Below are positions 14,330 through 26,355 of a stretch of DNA of 64,000 nt, piece after piece. A program made the translations under genes and the position numbers. The first letter of the stretch is position 1. Every line of letters begins with the position of its first letter. The stretch comes from Archilochus colubris (taxonomy: Eukaryota > Chordata > Aves > Apodiformes > Trochilidae): positions 23,242,863 to 23,306,862 of the forward strand of contig CM041115.1 in NCBI GenBank assembly GCA_023079485.1. Reading direction: 5' to 3'. Below the pieces are notes generated by a model. The model worked only from the letters and a program-made list of their open reading frames with translations. It was not told where the DNA came from and ran no database searches.

Positions 14330-17300
14330 GAAAGAAGACCCCCAGCTTATCAATAGCCCTATTAAAACTCCAAGTACAAACCCTGGGCTGAGGGAGTAAT
14401 AGGCAGATATAGTTTCATAGTTTTGTTTTATGCTGAAATAGTAATATGTCTCCAAAGTGATTTCACTTAAACATCATACACCTGGGAGTTTTGCTCAGGA
14501 AGTACAAGCAGTCCCTCTCAAGTGCCCTCAGGGCATCACCTCAAGCCTGCAGCAGAGAAGAGCCAGTTTTAGGCACATCAGCTGTAAGGAGTAAGGACGT
14601 TGAAACATCAGCACTGTAGGCCCTATAGGCTGTTTGCTTTTGAAGAGAATTTCCCATGTGTTGGTTCATGCCATGGAGCAGGCTCCAATCATAAAAACTG
14701 TATTTCTTCCAAAGCACTCTGGCGAGGTAAATGCTCTCTAGGGACTTGCCTGTTGCACTCCAACAAATGATGAACACTTTGATCAGAAAACCAGACAAGT
14801 CCATCTTTGAATTAAACCCACCTCACCTCAAAACATGTGAAAGTGCCAACATCAGTACTGTAGCACTGATGTTCTCACCTCCTAGCAGGTCACAGCTGAA
14901 GTGTAACATAACAAGAGGCAACTGGAACTCCAATGGTGTAGCTACATCACTGAGAATCTTTTCCTTGACCGTGAACAATTTTCTATTATTCTTGAGAGTA
15001 CTCAGAAATTTTAAAAACTGACTCATTAACAGAGCTTTACAGAACAAAATATATTTAAGATAATCATGTACAGTTTTGTCATCTTTGTTCTGCAGACTCC
15101 AGCCATGAAAATTACTTGGAACGTTACCTTAATATGACAAGAAACCAGCTTGTTTTATATTAATGTCTAGCACAGTTCATGTTTAGACTTCACAGCTTTA
15201 ACGCAGAATCTCTTACTGACAAACCTGTCCATTGCAAAAGGAAGGGACAGGAGAAGTGGATGAGAAGGGGACCTCCCCCACCCTCCCATCCCCCATTCTT
15301 CATACTTTAACAACTAAGAGATCTTCTAATCAACAACAGATTCTGCTAATGGCATCTTCCCTTTAATTAGAGCTGGCTTACAGACTGGCACCATATATTT
15401 TATGTCTGGAAATAAACGGAAAATAAGCAACAAAATGAAAGCTCGACAGAAATTTTATCAACATGTCCAAAAGAATATAAAATTACTTTGGGTTCAGGAT
15501 GGCTTCAGATTCTACTCTGCCATGCTCACATTGTTCAGGTGTGCCCCAGAACCAATCCTTTCTCTATGCAGAGAAAGCCCCTGAATACCTACATTTAGAA
15601 AAAATGTATGGATCACTTAACTTCATTTTTGACATCAGGTGTCTGAACAATTCTAAGGACTAGATTAAGCTTCCTAGAGGTATTCAGATTTATCATTACT
15701 AAGTAATTTACCTAACCATTTAGAAATTACTTCTTAGAAAACTGGCTCTCCAATGGCTTTGCCTCAAAGAAAACTTCGCAAGCTTATGGAGGCAGAACTA
15801 TTTTCCCTTCTTCTTTCTGAAACTGATTCTTTTATTAAAGAAGCTTAAGTATTGTGAGAAATACTGGGCATACATCACTGGAAACTGCAGCAGAAGACTT
15901 ACTGAAACCACAGTCTGGTCCTCTGATGTATGTCTAAAGACTGAAATTATGTGGAGAGAAAGGATAAAATTGGCCATGCTACTTTCTGAAAATCACTTGT
16001 CAGCCCCCACAATGATTGCTTTATACAATGTCCATCAATATGATGATGGATATTTTGCTTGTGTTTCACTCAAAGATGGTAGTATAAATTAATATAAATA
16101 TTAGATCACAGATGAGTATTTTTATTTGCAACAGTGATGTCCCTACATGCCCAGACCTAATGTAAAAAATCTCCCATATGTCTCGGTGAAGACATATGTT
16201 GTTACTCTTTTCTCTATATTGTCTTTTGCACCCTTCCAGATGTATGCCTCCCATCTGCACCTCACTCACACCTCAACATTAAGTAACACAGCTATCTTCC
16301 AACATTTCTGGAAAGTCTTAGACTCAATTCAGCCAAAATGTTAGATAAAATGGAATCCCAAGCCTGTGGGAAAGTTTTTGGCATACCCATGCCATTGCTA
16401 AATATAAAACAAGTTAGAAGACATCAGGCTTAAAATGGAAGCAGAACATCATGGCAGAATGAGACCTGGAAAATTAAGAAGTAGCTAAACGAGACCAAAA
16501 AAAAACAAAGAAGTGCATGGAATGGAGCTAAAAATTCAGTGGACAGATGTGAAAGCTCAGAAACTAGAAATAAATAGAACATGAGGATAACTCAATTGAC
16601 AAGAAGGACAGGGAATAATTCCTCCAAGGAGAGATTTGTAGTAAAGTCAGTATCTTCCAATGAGGGCTTCAGGTGTTCCCTGAGGTTAGCCGAAGTTTTA
16701 TCACTGAGATCTGAAGGATCTGAAGTTTCACATGCTCAGAGGTCTGGCATGCCCCCACAGGAGTGCCTGTTTTTACGGTGTTGAATTTTCCCTGTTAGAG
16801 TAAGTTTCAGACATGCATTTGTCTGGGCCAGTGGCAGCAAGATTGTGTTTGGAGAAAGTTAAATACTAAAAAAAATGTGTCAGAAAACAAACTGATGTTG
16901 AAAGTACATTTAAGTGACAGGTGTTAACTCTTAAATCTCCATTGTAATTCTAATTTACTTCAGCTGGAGCCATCAGTGGTTATTTACATAGAGCAGTGAG
17001 ACTACACATAATTTTCTGTACTCATTAGCATATTTTTCAAGGCTTTAAAGAACGGCCAAGAATTGCAGCAGGAGGAAGTCCATTAGTTTCCAGCTCACCT
17101 AGTGATAAGGACTCTACTAGTAAAAGTACTTATCTGTCCACTGAGGGAAGTGCCCAAGTTTTTGCTGTAATAAGTATTAGTTTACAAATTCTTGACAATT
17201 TTTTGCAATGCACAGTAAACTCACTTTACTTAAAGACTTTCATTGTTTCAGCTCTTCTTAGTTTAGGTATCTCTAAAAAGATAAAAAGGTATCCTATCAC

Positions 17301-19030
17301 TGACTCGTATTCAAGCAAATGACTATTTCAATGTTCCTGTCACTTCCTAGAAGCTTCATGATTTAAAAATAAATTATATTTGTTGAAGGGTCTGGTACAC
17401 AGGACCTACTGTCTGGTTGCAGACATATCTAGCATGCCAAGACAGTGACCCATCAGTTTTATACACTTGGCCATATTATATATGTTAGATTTCCTACACT
17501 GAACTTATTTTGCAGCTTGAGGCATTTAAGTTTCAATTTGGTCCAGTTCAATGCCCTCCTTTGGAGATAACACCAGCTGGCACTCAGAGTCCAGCGCTGC
17601 TCCCAGTCAGAACACAGCAGTGCAAGAGTGAACAGGACTGTGCCCATGTGAAGGAAACATTCTCCACTACCAAAACCCAAAGATATTTGCCACCAATCAG
17701 TATCTTGCAGGCTGTTCAGCAGAGGGCAGCAGAGCAGGGTGCTGGATCTGAAGCCACTTGGACGTCCCTTTATAACGAGTTGCATTTTAAGTACTTATAA
17801 AAATTAGGTGAAAAGGCACCTACATACAATTCTCAGTTGCTCTGGTGAAGGCAAGGTGTAGCTGCAATTATTTGACAAATTACATTGCACACCACGTTCA
17901 GCATTTTTAAAAATCATCAGATCTGAATGATTTCTAACTAAAGGAAAGTTTACAGCTTTCAACAACTTCTAAAATTAGAAGATCTTACATAAAAGCACAT
18001 ATGGTTCTCAATAAAATAAAGTTAAATAAAAATGAAATAAAATAAAATTACAACTTTCAATTTTACTTACAACAGGCACAAATAAAACATTGTAACAGAG
18101 CTTAACTTTCCAAACATTTGAGAAAGGAATGGAAGCACAAATGGGTGAAGAATGAAGCTAAGCAAACCAAAAAGTGGAACATGACTGTATTGGGTGCAGG
18201 TGTCCAGGAGTTGGTGGTGGGAGTATTTAAGAAAGGGCAAAACCACCAGACATACAGAGGGGGCAGGAAAAAGCATTTTAAAACAGTAGCATGAACAGCA
18301 AGGGATGAGAAAGAGGGGGTGGCAAGAGGGGCCCCATGGCAGAGCAGATGTCCACACTGTAGCACTTCAAGAAGGACTGTATCCCCTGCGAGGGACCATG
18401 GAGGAGCAGGGGGACAATGCAAGGAATAAGGAGCAGTAGAGAGGAACTGACCACAACACCATTCCCCATGCCTCAGCACTGGCTGCTGGGGAAAAGAGGT
18501 AGAGAGGTGAAGTGGATCCTGGAAAAGTGGCAATAAATTAAATTACTTTTCTGCAAGTCAAATCTCTTTTTCCCAGGACAGTAATTGCTAAGTGATTTCC
18601 CTGATCTTACCCTGACCTATGAGCTATCTTATACCTATTTTCTCCCCCTGCCCCATGGCCATGGAGTAGTGAGGGACCAACTGTGTGGGAGTGTGGCTGC
18701 ATGCCAAGGCTAGCTCACTGCAGAGATTTACTGAAGGTCACATAGCAATTCACCTTGGCAAAGCCAAGAACAAAAACCAGCTCTCTAACTTCCCAGTCCA
18801 CTTTATGTTGTTGCTAGCCAGCTCTCTAGCATTCTCCTTGATGTAGCTGCTGGAGAACAACCCGATCCATACAGAATTGTACACAAAACATCAAGGTACA
18901 GAGTGTAGTCAAGAAGAGCCCTTACTCTGTGATTAATTGCTACAGTCTGGAGTAACATTAAATTATTTTTTTTGTTTTGGATCTGTCGGAGCGAAGTCCA
19001 AGCAGCAAAGGTCAGGTGCAAGCATAAACT

Positions 19031-19036
19031 TTTATT
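19031..19036 (-). terminator. LTR polyadenylation signal AATAAA
   Basis: CCAAATAAAAGTTTATGC is read on the minus strand, 48 bases from the end of the LTR. Order and spacing relative to the TATA box fit the R/U5 boundary of a retroviral LTR. Confidence 0.75.
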
Positions 19037-19089
19037 TGGCACAAGCAAAATGATAAAACCTCTTGAAAGTATGGGGAATACGTTGCCAA

Positions 19090-19200
19090 GTAAAAGAGGG
19101 AGAGAGGAAAAGGAGAAGATACAAGAAAAGAGAGGCAGAGAGAAAGAGAAAGGGAAGAGAAAATAGTAAGAAAGTGGAAGAGAAAGAGAGAGCAAGACAG
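19090..19200. repeat. Purine-rich tract inside solo LTR
   Basis: About 110 bases on the plus strand are nearly all A and G (GAGAGAGGAAAAGGAGAAG and similar). On the LTR sense strand this is a pyrimidine tract lying between the TATA box and AATAAA, probably in R. No coding content is claimed. Confidence 0.85.
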
Positions 19201-19331
19201 TCAGAGTCATGCCCAGGGGTCCAGCTGTCTGGTGAGTTGTCTTCATGATGGGGTTCTGATCTTGGACAGGGCCCGATGAAGGATGGTGCTGTGTCTGGAG
19301 GACAACAACATGGCCACAGAATGGACCATGT

Positions 19332-19339
19332 TATTTATA
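19332..19339 (-). promoter_or_regulatory. TATA box of solo LTR
   Basis: TATAAATA on the minus strand, preceded by GGGG and placed about 330 bases into the LTR, is the likely U3 core promoter. Transcription from it would run towards lower coordinates, out of the LTR into the flank near 18,980. Confidence 0.7.
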
Positions 19340-19667
19340 CCCCTGAGTTCCTTTGTTCCAAAGGGGCAGCTGTCAGTCAGCTGACTCAGAAGCCAGGGTC
19401 ATTGGCATCAGAGCCATTGCAGGCAGGCTGCCAGGAGGGGACTCCTCGAAGAAGGGTGCATTCCCCACCCAGCCATCAGTTCTTATCTCTTTCCAAGAGT
19501 CACCCCCCTGCTCTGCTCCAACCAGGCCAGGTTCATTAGCATAAGTACAATCAAGGTGTCTTCCTCCAGCCTTGCCAGGGCTATTCACTTTAAAATTGTC
19601 TTCTGAGGCAAAGAATAATTCCAGTGAGATTGTCAGCCGCAGTAGTACCTCACATTAATTCCTGACA

Positions 19668-20344
19668 CTGAGCTTCCCAACAAACTTGAAAGGAAACATT
19701 GCATTGGCACAGCATGGCTGGGGTGGGAGAGGCCTTAGAAGTGATTTCAATAAGTGCTATTGGCACTAGCCACACCAGAAACATCTCATATGAATAGCAA
19801 CTACAGAGTATCAAGAAGTCACATCAGAATAATGTTTTGTTATTCTTAAACTCAAATTTATCATCTGCAGTTCACTCCAAAGACCTTACTGTTTTAAAAG
19901 GCAAAACTTACACATGAGACTAGGGTACAAGCAAAAACCCTTAAAATATATTTTCTATTAAAATTTTCATGTCTTCTTAACCAGCACCTTGTAATTGTGT
20001 CTGAATTAAGCTACAGAATTTTTTAACATTTATTAAAGTTGAAAACAAATCTCTTATCAGAATCAGGAGAGGCAGAAAATAAAACACAGTCAAAATATAT
20101 TTGTAAACTTAGAGTATACCTGAAGTAACTGTAATGGAATTTCACTAATCTATCTATATTAAGGGCTTTTGTCTTTATTGTATTTATACTGAATTTTGGA
20201 AAAGCTGCAATTTATATTGTAAAATGTCCCATTCATATTGAGAAAAAACATTTTTTTTTTCTTCTTTTTTTTTTCCTCTCTAATGTCCTGAGAACTGATG
20301 ATGTCCCAGTTCAGTAGACTATTGAAGAAAGGAATAAGTAAAAT
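19668..20344. other. Unique non-coding sequence
   Basis: No gene or transposon is recognised. A T-rich run with mirrored A-rich segments lies at about 20,240-20,280. The short minus-strand frame across it (20,347-20,159) is low-complexity lysine/phenylalanine and not credible as a protein. Confidence 0.55.
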
Positions 20345-20708
20345 CATAGGATCATAATATGGTTTCTCTTGAAAAAGACCTTAAAGATCACCTTGTTCCA
20401 ACACTCCTGCCATGGTCAGGGATAACTCTCACAAGAATAAGGTTCCTCCAAGCCACATCCAACCTGATCTTGAACACATCCTGGGAGGGAGCATCCACAG
20501 CTTCCTTGGGCAGCCTGGTCCAGTGTCTCATCATCCTCACATAAGAGAATTTATTCCTAACATCCAATCTAAATTTATCTTCTTTCAGCATAAAACCATT
20601 CTCCCTTGTCCTCTCACTACAAGCCCTTGTAAGAAGTCCCTCCTTAGCTTTCCTGTAGACCCTCTTCAGATACTGGAAAGTTACTATGAGGTCTCTCTGG
20701 AGCACAAT
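20345..20708 (-). mobile_element. CR1 LINE 3' fragment B, antisense
   Basis: The plus strand starts ATCATAGGATCATAATATGG, the reverse of a CR1 tail. On the minus strand it continues as the C-terminal end of ORF2, with readable blocks NKFSYVRMMRHWTRLPKEAV and DAPSQDVFKIRLDVAW and a TRENGFMLKEDKFRLDVR block. Only the last 360 bases of the element are present, so it is a strongly 5'-truncated insertion, the usual outcome for CR1. Moderate divergence suggests an old copy. Confidence 0.92.
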
Positions 20709-23700
20709 CACCATTTGTATACATGGATATACACAGAACTTCCTAAAGAATTAGTAAAGATCACATTGCCATGGACAGGCATTCCAGTACAAAGGCATAT
20801 TTTGGCTTTTTGATCTGTATGAGCTACCCACTAGGACAGAACAAAGATTAATCTACTGTGGCACATATCTGCAAATGGTCAGTGAGCACATCACTGAGCC
20901 CATCATATTTTTTACGTTACCCTGCAAGTGGATAGACACCCAGTTATTCTGCTAAGCAAGCTGTCAAGAATTTATTTTGAATGTGTGTTTTGCTGTTCTA
21001 TTATGGCATAAAATGCTTGAACATTTTTTCTAGGCTCACAAGTGGTAGCAATTTGCCCCATGACAGAAAACAATGCAAAATCTGTATTCATGGACTATAG
21101 TTGCACATTCACAAGACAAAGCCAAACAGATCAACTGTTTCAGTGCTTTTGATTCATACACCTCTGGTTCTATTATGAAAATAATGTGTTAAAGCAATAA
21201 TAGCACTTGGGGAGAGATTAGTTTTGAGCAAGTTTTCCTTTCCCCAAAATAAAAGTGACCAGCTAACGTTTTACAGTAGTACTTATATAATACTTGCAAT
21301 TCATGGTTATTACCAGCAATATTCTTGATTAGGATAGCATCATAGAAGTATGCTGTGCTTTGCATAGCACTGTACTAACCCAACAAAAATTAAAAGATCT
21401 TAGTGTAATTCTGTTGATGTATATACAGGGACATGCCATCAGGACTCATAATTGGTCTCACAGATTAAAGACTTTAAGATGTGTTCTCAGCAGACTAGCA
21501 AATACAAATATAATCTTAAAGCTTTGATCTCGATTGAATCCTCAAAGGCTATAGAAAGTCTTTGATTTTATACCAACATGTAAGAGCTGGAAATTAGGAC
21601 AGGCCATAGAAATGTGGCAACAGAATCAAAATAAGTTCAGTCATGATAAGATAATGCTGAGTCTACAAGACAGAGTGCATAGCCAAGCATTACAGAATAG
21701 AATGTCATGGCTTGGCTTTGTGAACGAAGATTTAAGAAATAATAGAATAAAGTTGAAGTATATGCTAATGAGTTGAAAAAGACCTAAGATCAATAGTGAT
21801 AATGTTTTTACAGTAAAAACAGAACAAAAGGCACAGGCATTGAGCTCTATAAGTAATGAAGTAATAAAAAGCTGATCTGGTTTTGAATTTAGACCAAACA
21901 ATATTCATTGAGCAAACACCTCAAGCAAGAAAAGGCATATTGGTCTTTTTATTTTATTCATAACGGTTCCTTATGGGTGATGCTTCATTTTCTTTCTGCA
22001 CAGGTGAAACTGAGGGGCTGGGCTGGGGAATCTTTCAAAATTTTGAGTAAAACTGAAACTGGGAGAGGAACTATAAACTAAATGCCAGTATTTTCCAGCT
22101 GCCACTTGTATTTCATCAGATTATACTGTTAATTCAGATGAGATGCTATCCCCAAATACAGCTATAATATAAATGTTAAGCAACATATTTCTAAGGTTTG
22201 AGAGGTTCTGTTGATCCAGTAAAGCTTGGGACCAGGTTTTTTTGTCCTGTATTGAATAGAACCCCACAATCTAGGTGGTCCTGTTCACCTCATTGTGGAA
22301 CAAAACAGTAGATTTGGAAAGGAAAGTCTTATATTCCCAGGAAAGCATTCTGAAATTCAATTAGCAACAGTTAACTGAGGAGCTGGAGAAGTTTAAAGAT
22401 AAGAGCTGCTTGATACTGAAAAAAAATGGTTAAGAAAGAGATGACTAAGAATTATACAATCTGGTTCTCCCTTGCTGGAAGTTTTTGCCTCAAAAAATAT
22501 TCCAGCTGTTAAATGCCCCTGGCTGGGAAACTGTTTTTCCCTAGGCATAAAATTATTTTCTGGCTTACCTTATGTCTTCCTATCAGTTCAGAGGAGTCCT
22601 TTTCTGACACGTTTTCTTTCAGGTATTGGCATCAGGGAGACTGTCCCCAGAGAGGTCTTGCTCCTAGGATGTGGTGACTAACCACAGGCTGTGACCTTTT
22701 CTGCCCCTCGCAGTCTTCTTTCTTGCAGGTGCTGGTGCCACTGCAAGAGTTCCTCACGGAAGGGAGTGCAAGAAGGACAAGACCTTCCTATTTCACTCAC
22801 TGCCCATTTCCAGCTATCTTGTTCCTCACTCTTAAGGTGGACAAAACAGCAGATGAAGAGAATGATCCATTGTAAGCAAGGTGTAAAGTTTAAACAGACA
22901 CTTTAATAAAGTATTCCACGACCTTGAATAACCACTTTCAGAGTCAGTTAACTTCTGCTTCTGAGAGGAATGGGTGAAAAACAGAGAGGAACTTCCATGC
23001 TTACAGGAGAGATATCTGAGAGGAAAGCAGCTTATTGAAGAGGAGGGGACTGACTACAAAAACATTTGCATGATTGACAATCTGGAGTGTCATTTTCCTT
23101 TCCTTTTGATTCGTTTTCTTTCTTCTGCATAGTAAGAAGTACACCTGGATATAAAAATATCATACAGCTAGTTGTCTTCATGCCCTCAAGAGATGGTGTA
23201 CATTTGCCTGTTAACCCTGCTCCAACAAACAGGCATTTCTAGTTACAGTTTTGCTATGCTCCCTGCTTCTGTACTTGATAATTACTCTTGTATTTTATAT
23301 GTCACAATGCAAAGGTTTTAATTATTTCAGTTTTAAAAAGCAGCACATAATTTAACTATAAAAATTTGAGGTCCAGAGGCTAGTCTGACATTTATCCCAA
23401 ATTTCACTGACCAAACAGAAACACAATCTTCCCTTAGTCATCTAAAGTTAAAAAGCAGGCAGGATGGATGAGGAAAATAAATCATCTTTTCTTAAAAAAA
23501 AATAATTCTGTAGTTCCCAACTTGCTCACCAAGTAAATAGTATAGATTATTCTGGGTTTCATCCACATTTGAAGTGTCCCTGTTCACTTTGAAGAGATAT
23601 GTATGAAGTCAAATCCTGTCAGTGTTGTGCAAAGCTGGATGCCATTACTTTTCAGATAAGACAACAATCACCTTCCTGGTGGAAGAAACTGCTGACAGAA

Positions 23701-24253
23701 TACATATTAAAGACTGTATTTCAATAAGTCACACAGGTCATTTGCTTTTACTTTCAATGACAATAGGTTTAATTTCCCACAGTAACCACAATACTTTGCA
23801 GATTCAATTCTCCTTGGGTCCACTCTATTTTCTGTATATTTTTAGAACAAGAAATTGTATGTCACCTGAGGATACAATCTTTCCAGTATGAGAATCAGTC
23901 ACTGATGTTATAAGATTAGTCTCACCTAACATTTCATGTAGCTTTGCTTTTCTCTTAATTGCATTCAGTTACTGTCTTTTGAAAGAGTACTAGACACCCA
24001 GAACATGCTCTGTTTCTTGTCTCAGCACGCATCTTCATTACCAAGTGGTATTATGGCCTACTGGTCATAAAGAATTTATAGCTTGACAAAATTTTGAGGG
24101 GAGGTGACATCATAGGAGAGCACAGAAGATGAAATTACAAATAAGGAATCAATGTGGTTTATATCTTATGATGCAGATTAAAGCATTATATATGCTGGTG
24201 TTGATTGACATGCTCAGCATGAGCCAGCAATGTGTGCTTACACCCCAGAGGCC
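20709..24253. other. Unique AT-rich non-coding sequence, 3.5 kb
   Basis: No gene, RNA gene or repeat family is recognised. All open frames are under 90 codons and featureless. The stretch separates CR1 fragments B and C. Confidence 0.55.
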
Positions 24254-25755
24254 AACCATAGAATCATAGAATAGAATGTCAGGGGTTAGAAGAGACCTCT
24301 GGAAACCATCTATTCCAGCCCTCCTGCCAAAGCAGGATAACCTGGCGTAGGCCATACAGGAATGCATGCATGCAGGTTTTGAAAGTCTCCAGAGAAAGTA
24401 GCTCTGCAACCTCTCTGGGCAGCCTGTTCTGGTGCTCTGTCACCACCGCAATGAAGAAGTTTCTCCTCATGTTGAGGTGGAACTTCCTATGTTCTTGCTT
24501 AAACCATTATTCCTTGTCCTACTACTGAGCACCGCTGGAAAGAGATTGGCCTCATCCTCTTGACACCCACCCCTCAGGTATTTAGAGGTTCTAATAAGAT
24601 CCCCTCTCAGCCTTCTTTTCTCCAAACAGCCACAGTTCTCTCAGTCTTTATTCACAGGACAGATGCTCAAGTCCCTTAATCACCCTCGTAGCTCTTCTCA
24701 GAACTCTCTCCAGTAGATCTCTGTCCCTCTTGAACTGAGGAGCCCGGAAGTCCATACAGTATTCCAGGTGTGGTCTCACCAGGACAGAGCAGAGGAGGAG
24801 GAGAACCTCACTAGGGCTGCTGAACACACTTGTCTTGATGCACTCCAGGATACCATTGGCCCTCTTGGCCACAAGGGCACATTGTTGACCTATGGAGAAT
24901 TTATTGTCTAGTAGGACTCCAAGGTCTTTCTCCATAGAGCTGATTTCCAACTGGATGTCCTCTGATCTGTACTGGTGTTTGTTGTTCTTCCTATCCAGAT
25001 GCAGGACTCTGCACTTGTCCTTACTGAACTTCATGAGGTTGATTTTGCCCATCTCTCCAGCCTGTCCAGATCTCATTGGATAGCAGCACAGCCTTCTGGT
25101 GTATCAGCCACCCCTCCTAGCTTTGTATCATCAGCAAACTTGCTGAGGGTACACTTCATCCCCTCATCCAGGTCACTGACGAAGATATTAAACAAAACAG
25201 GACCCAGTACTGATCCCCGGGGAACACCACAGGCCATAAGGCCAACAGCTTGATGCTATACCACTGATCACAGCCCTCTGAATTCTGTTGTCGAAACAGC
25301 TATCAATCCACAGTCTGATTGTCTGTCCCACATTTCTTGAGTTTTGTAATGACGATTTTACGGGAGATGGTGTTGAAATCTTTACTGAAGTCACGGTATA
25401 TGATATCCACTGCTCTCTCATCATCTATCCGTTTAATGATGCCTTCATAGAAGATATCAGGCTAGTTAATCAAGTTTTCCCTTTAGTAAATCCATGTTGG
25501 CTACTCTTGACATCCTTTTCTTTCAGGTGGCTAGAGACTGTCTCCAGAATGAGCTGCTCCAACACTTCCCAGCGATGGAGGTGAGGCAGACTGGTAGTTT
25601 CTTTGGTCTTCCTTCTTGCCATTTTTGAAGACTGGAGTGACACTGGGTTTCTTCCAGTTCCCAGGCACCTCTCCCATTCTCCATGATTTTTCAAAAATGA
25701 TGGAGAGCATCTCAGAAACATCAGCCTGCTCTCTCAGCACAAGTGGGCTGGGGTT
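24254..25755 (-). mobile_element. CR1 LINE fragment C, antisense, with reverse-transcriptase motif
   Basis: The 3' end lies at the low coordinate (TAGAATCATAGAATAG, reverse of the CR1 tail). Reading the minus strand upward from 25,755: end of the pre-RT region and first RT blocks (MLSIIFEKSWRMGEVPGNWK, then VTPVFKNGKKED), QHGFTKGK, a segment over the palm, the FADD catalytic motif at 25,138-25,127, then the thumb and C-terminus (MKFSKDKCRVLHL, EKDLGVLLDNKFS, LVRPHLEYC, RATRVIKGLEHLSCE) and the 3' end. About 1.5 kb of a full element is present, with ORF2 broken by several frameshifts and stops; the N-terminal endonuclease is absent. Its type differs from copies A, H and I, being closer to copy D in its 3' end wording. 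Confidence 0.93.
24648..25076 (-). pseudogene. CR1 ORF2 reverse-transcriptase thumb remnant
   Basis: This is the longest open piece of ORF2 in CR1 copy C, about 140 codons. It covers the region after the FADD catalytic motif: MKFSKDKCRVLHLDRKNNKH, then MEKDLGVLLDNKF, CALVAKRANGILECIK, VRPHLEYC and LLERVLRRATRVIKGLEHL. In a live LINE this part follows the polymerase palm. Here it is separated by frame breaks from the palm at 25,127-25,138 and has no start of its own. It is a LINE relic. Confidence 0.88.
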
Positions 25756-25798
25756 GCATGAAAAGATATCTGCACAATATCTGGGGCTGCATGAAATG
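25756..25798. repeat. Direct repeat at CR1 head-to-head junction
   Basis: GGGGTTGCATGAAA (25,751-25,764) recurs as GGGGCTGCATGAAA (25,784-25,797), 33 bases apart, between the two 5' truncation points of CR1 copies C and D. It may be a trace of the second insertion or a local slippage event. Confidence 0.7.
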
Positions 25799-26355
25799 AA
25801 GGTCAAGGGAGATGATTCTCCCCTTCAGCTCAGCTGCTGTGAGACCCCACCTGGAGTAATGTGTCCAGATCTGTAGCTCCCAACACAAGAAGAGCATGAA
25901 ACTCTTGAACTGGGTCCAGAGAAAGGCCATGAAGATGACCAGAGAACTGGAACACCTCTCTAATGAGGTTAGGCAAAGAAGGCTGGGGTTGCTCAGCCTG
26001 GAGAAGAGAAGGCTTTGGGAGACCTTATAGCTCCTGATACCTGAAGAGGCCCTAAAGGAAAGATGAGAAGGGACTTGTAACAAGGGCATGTAGTGATAGG
26101 ACAAGGGAAAACAGTATAATCTGGAAGAGGGTAGATTTAAGTTGGATATTAGGAAGAAATTATCTGCTGTGAGGGTGGTGAGACACTGGAACAGGTTACC
26201 CAAGGAAGCTGTGGTTGCCCTATCCCTGGAAGTGTTCAAGGCCAGGTCGGATGTGGCTTGGAGCAACCTGTTCTGGTGGGAGTGTCCCCGCACATGGCAG
26301 TGGGTTTGAAACTAAATGATCCTTGTCATCCTTTCCAACACAAATCGTTCTGTTA
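25799..26355 (+). mobile_element. CR1 LINE 3' fragment D, sense
   Basis: This is a 5'-truncated CR1 on the plus strand. It begins in the C-terminal part of ORF2 (GAGACCCCACCTGGAGTAAT, then a [10 protein letters not shown] block near 25,985-26,020). It carries the ORF2 end (AGGTTACCCAAGGAAGCTGT near 26,190) and finishes with a degenerate tail (CGTTCTGTTATTCTATTG). Stops interrupt every frame. It lies head-to-head with copy C about 45 bases away, but both have their own 3' tails, so they are two insertions and not one twin-primed inversion. The 190-codon minus-strand frame across it is an antisense shadow. Confidence 0.92.

Larger units (their letters stand above)
4406..18983. other. Unique AT-rich non-coding sequence, 14.6 kb
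   Basis: No coding gene, structured RNA or transposon is recognised in this long stretch. Open frames in both strands stay below about 115 codons and show no motif. Features seen are an AT-rich patch (7,026-7,078), a 19-bp tandem pair (11,197-11,234), a CAAAA microsatellite (12,696-12,725), a T-rich TGTT run near 13,793 and a 25-base A run (14,305-14,329). An AATAAA-rich simple patch lies at about 18,005-18,050. A duplicated GATCAGTGTTGTAG occurs near 10,090-10,118. A short hairpin CCTGAT/ATCAGG lies at 5,163-5,179. Ancient repeats could be hidden below visual recognition. Confidence 0.55.
18984..19667 (-). mobile_element. Solo LTR, minus strand, 684 bp
   Basis: Read on the minus strand the block begins TGTCAGGAATTAATGTGAGG and ends CTTCGCTCCGACA, giving the TGTC...GACA terminal inverted repeat of a retroviral LTR. 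It carries a TATAAATA box (plus-strand 19,332-19,339) followed about 300 bases later by AATAAA (19,031-19,036) about 50 bases before the end, the expected U3-R-U5 order. There is no primer-binding site or coding region on either side, so it is a solo LTR left by recombination between two LTRs. Flanking bases (GGATC before, CTGAG after) do not form a target-site duplication, so it is mutated, or the edge has been rearranged. It differs from the 801-bp LTR at 48 kb and thus represents another retroviral family; class not assigned. The 147-codon minus-strand frame over it (19,246-18,803) is not a gene. Confidence 0.85.

Noticed and set aside
18803..19246. 147-codon minus-strand frame with a hydrophobic start
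   Set aside because: It lies within the pyrimidine-rich part of the solo LTR and runs past its end. The Ser/Leu/Phe runs come from the CT tract, not from a signal peptide.
25721..26293. 190-codon open frame on the minus strand
   Set aside because: It lies antisense over CR1 copy D and the C/D junction; the real content is the sense CR1 C-terminus. It is a shadow of repeat sequence.
24254..26355. Single twin-primed CR1 insertion with an inverted 5' part
   Set aside because: Both halves carry their own 3' end and belong to different CR1 types, so two insertions fit better.
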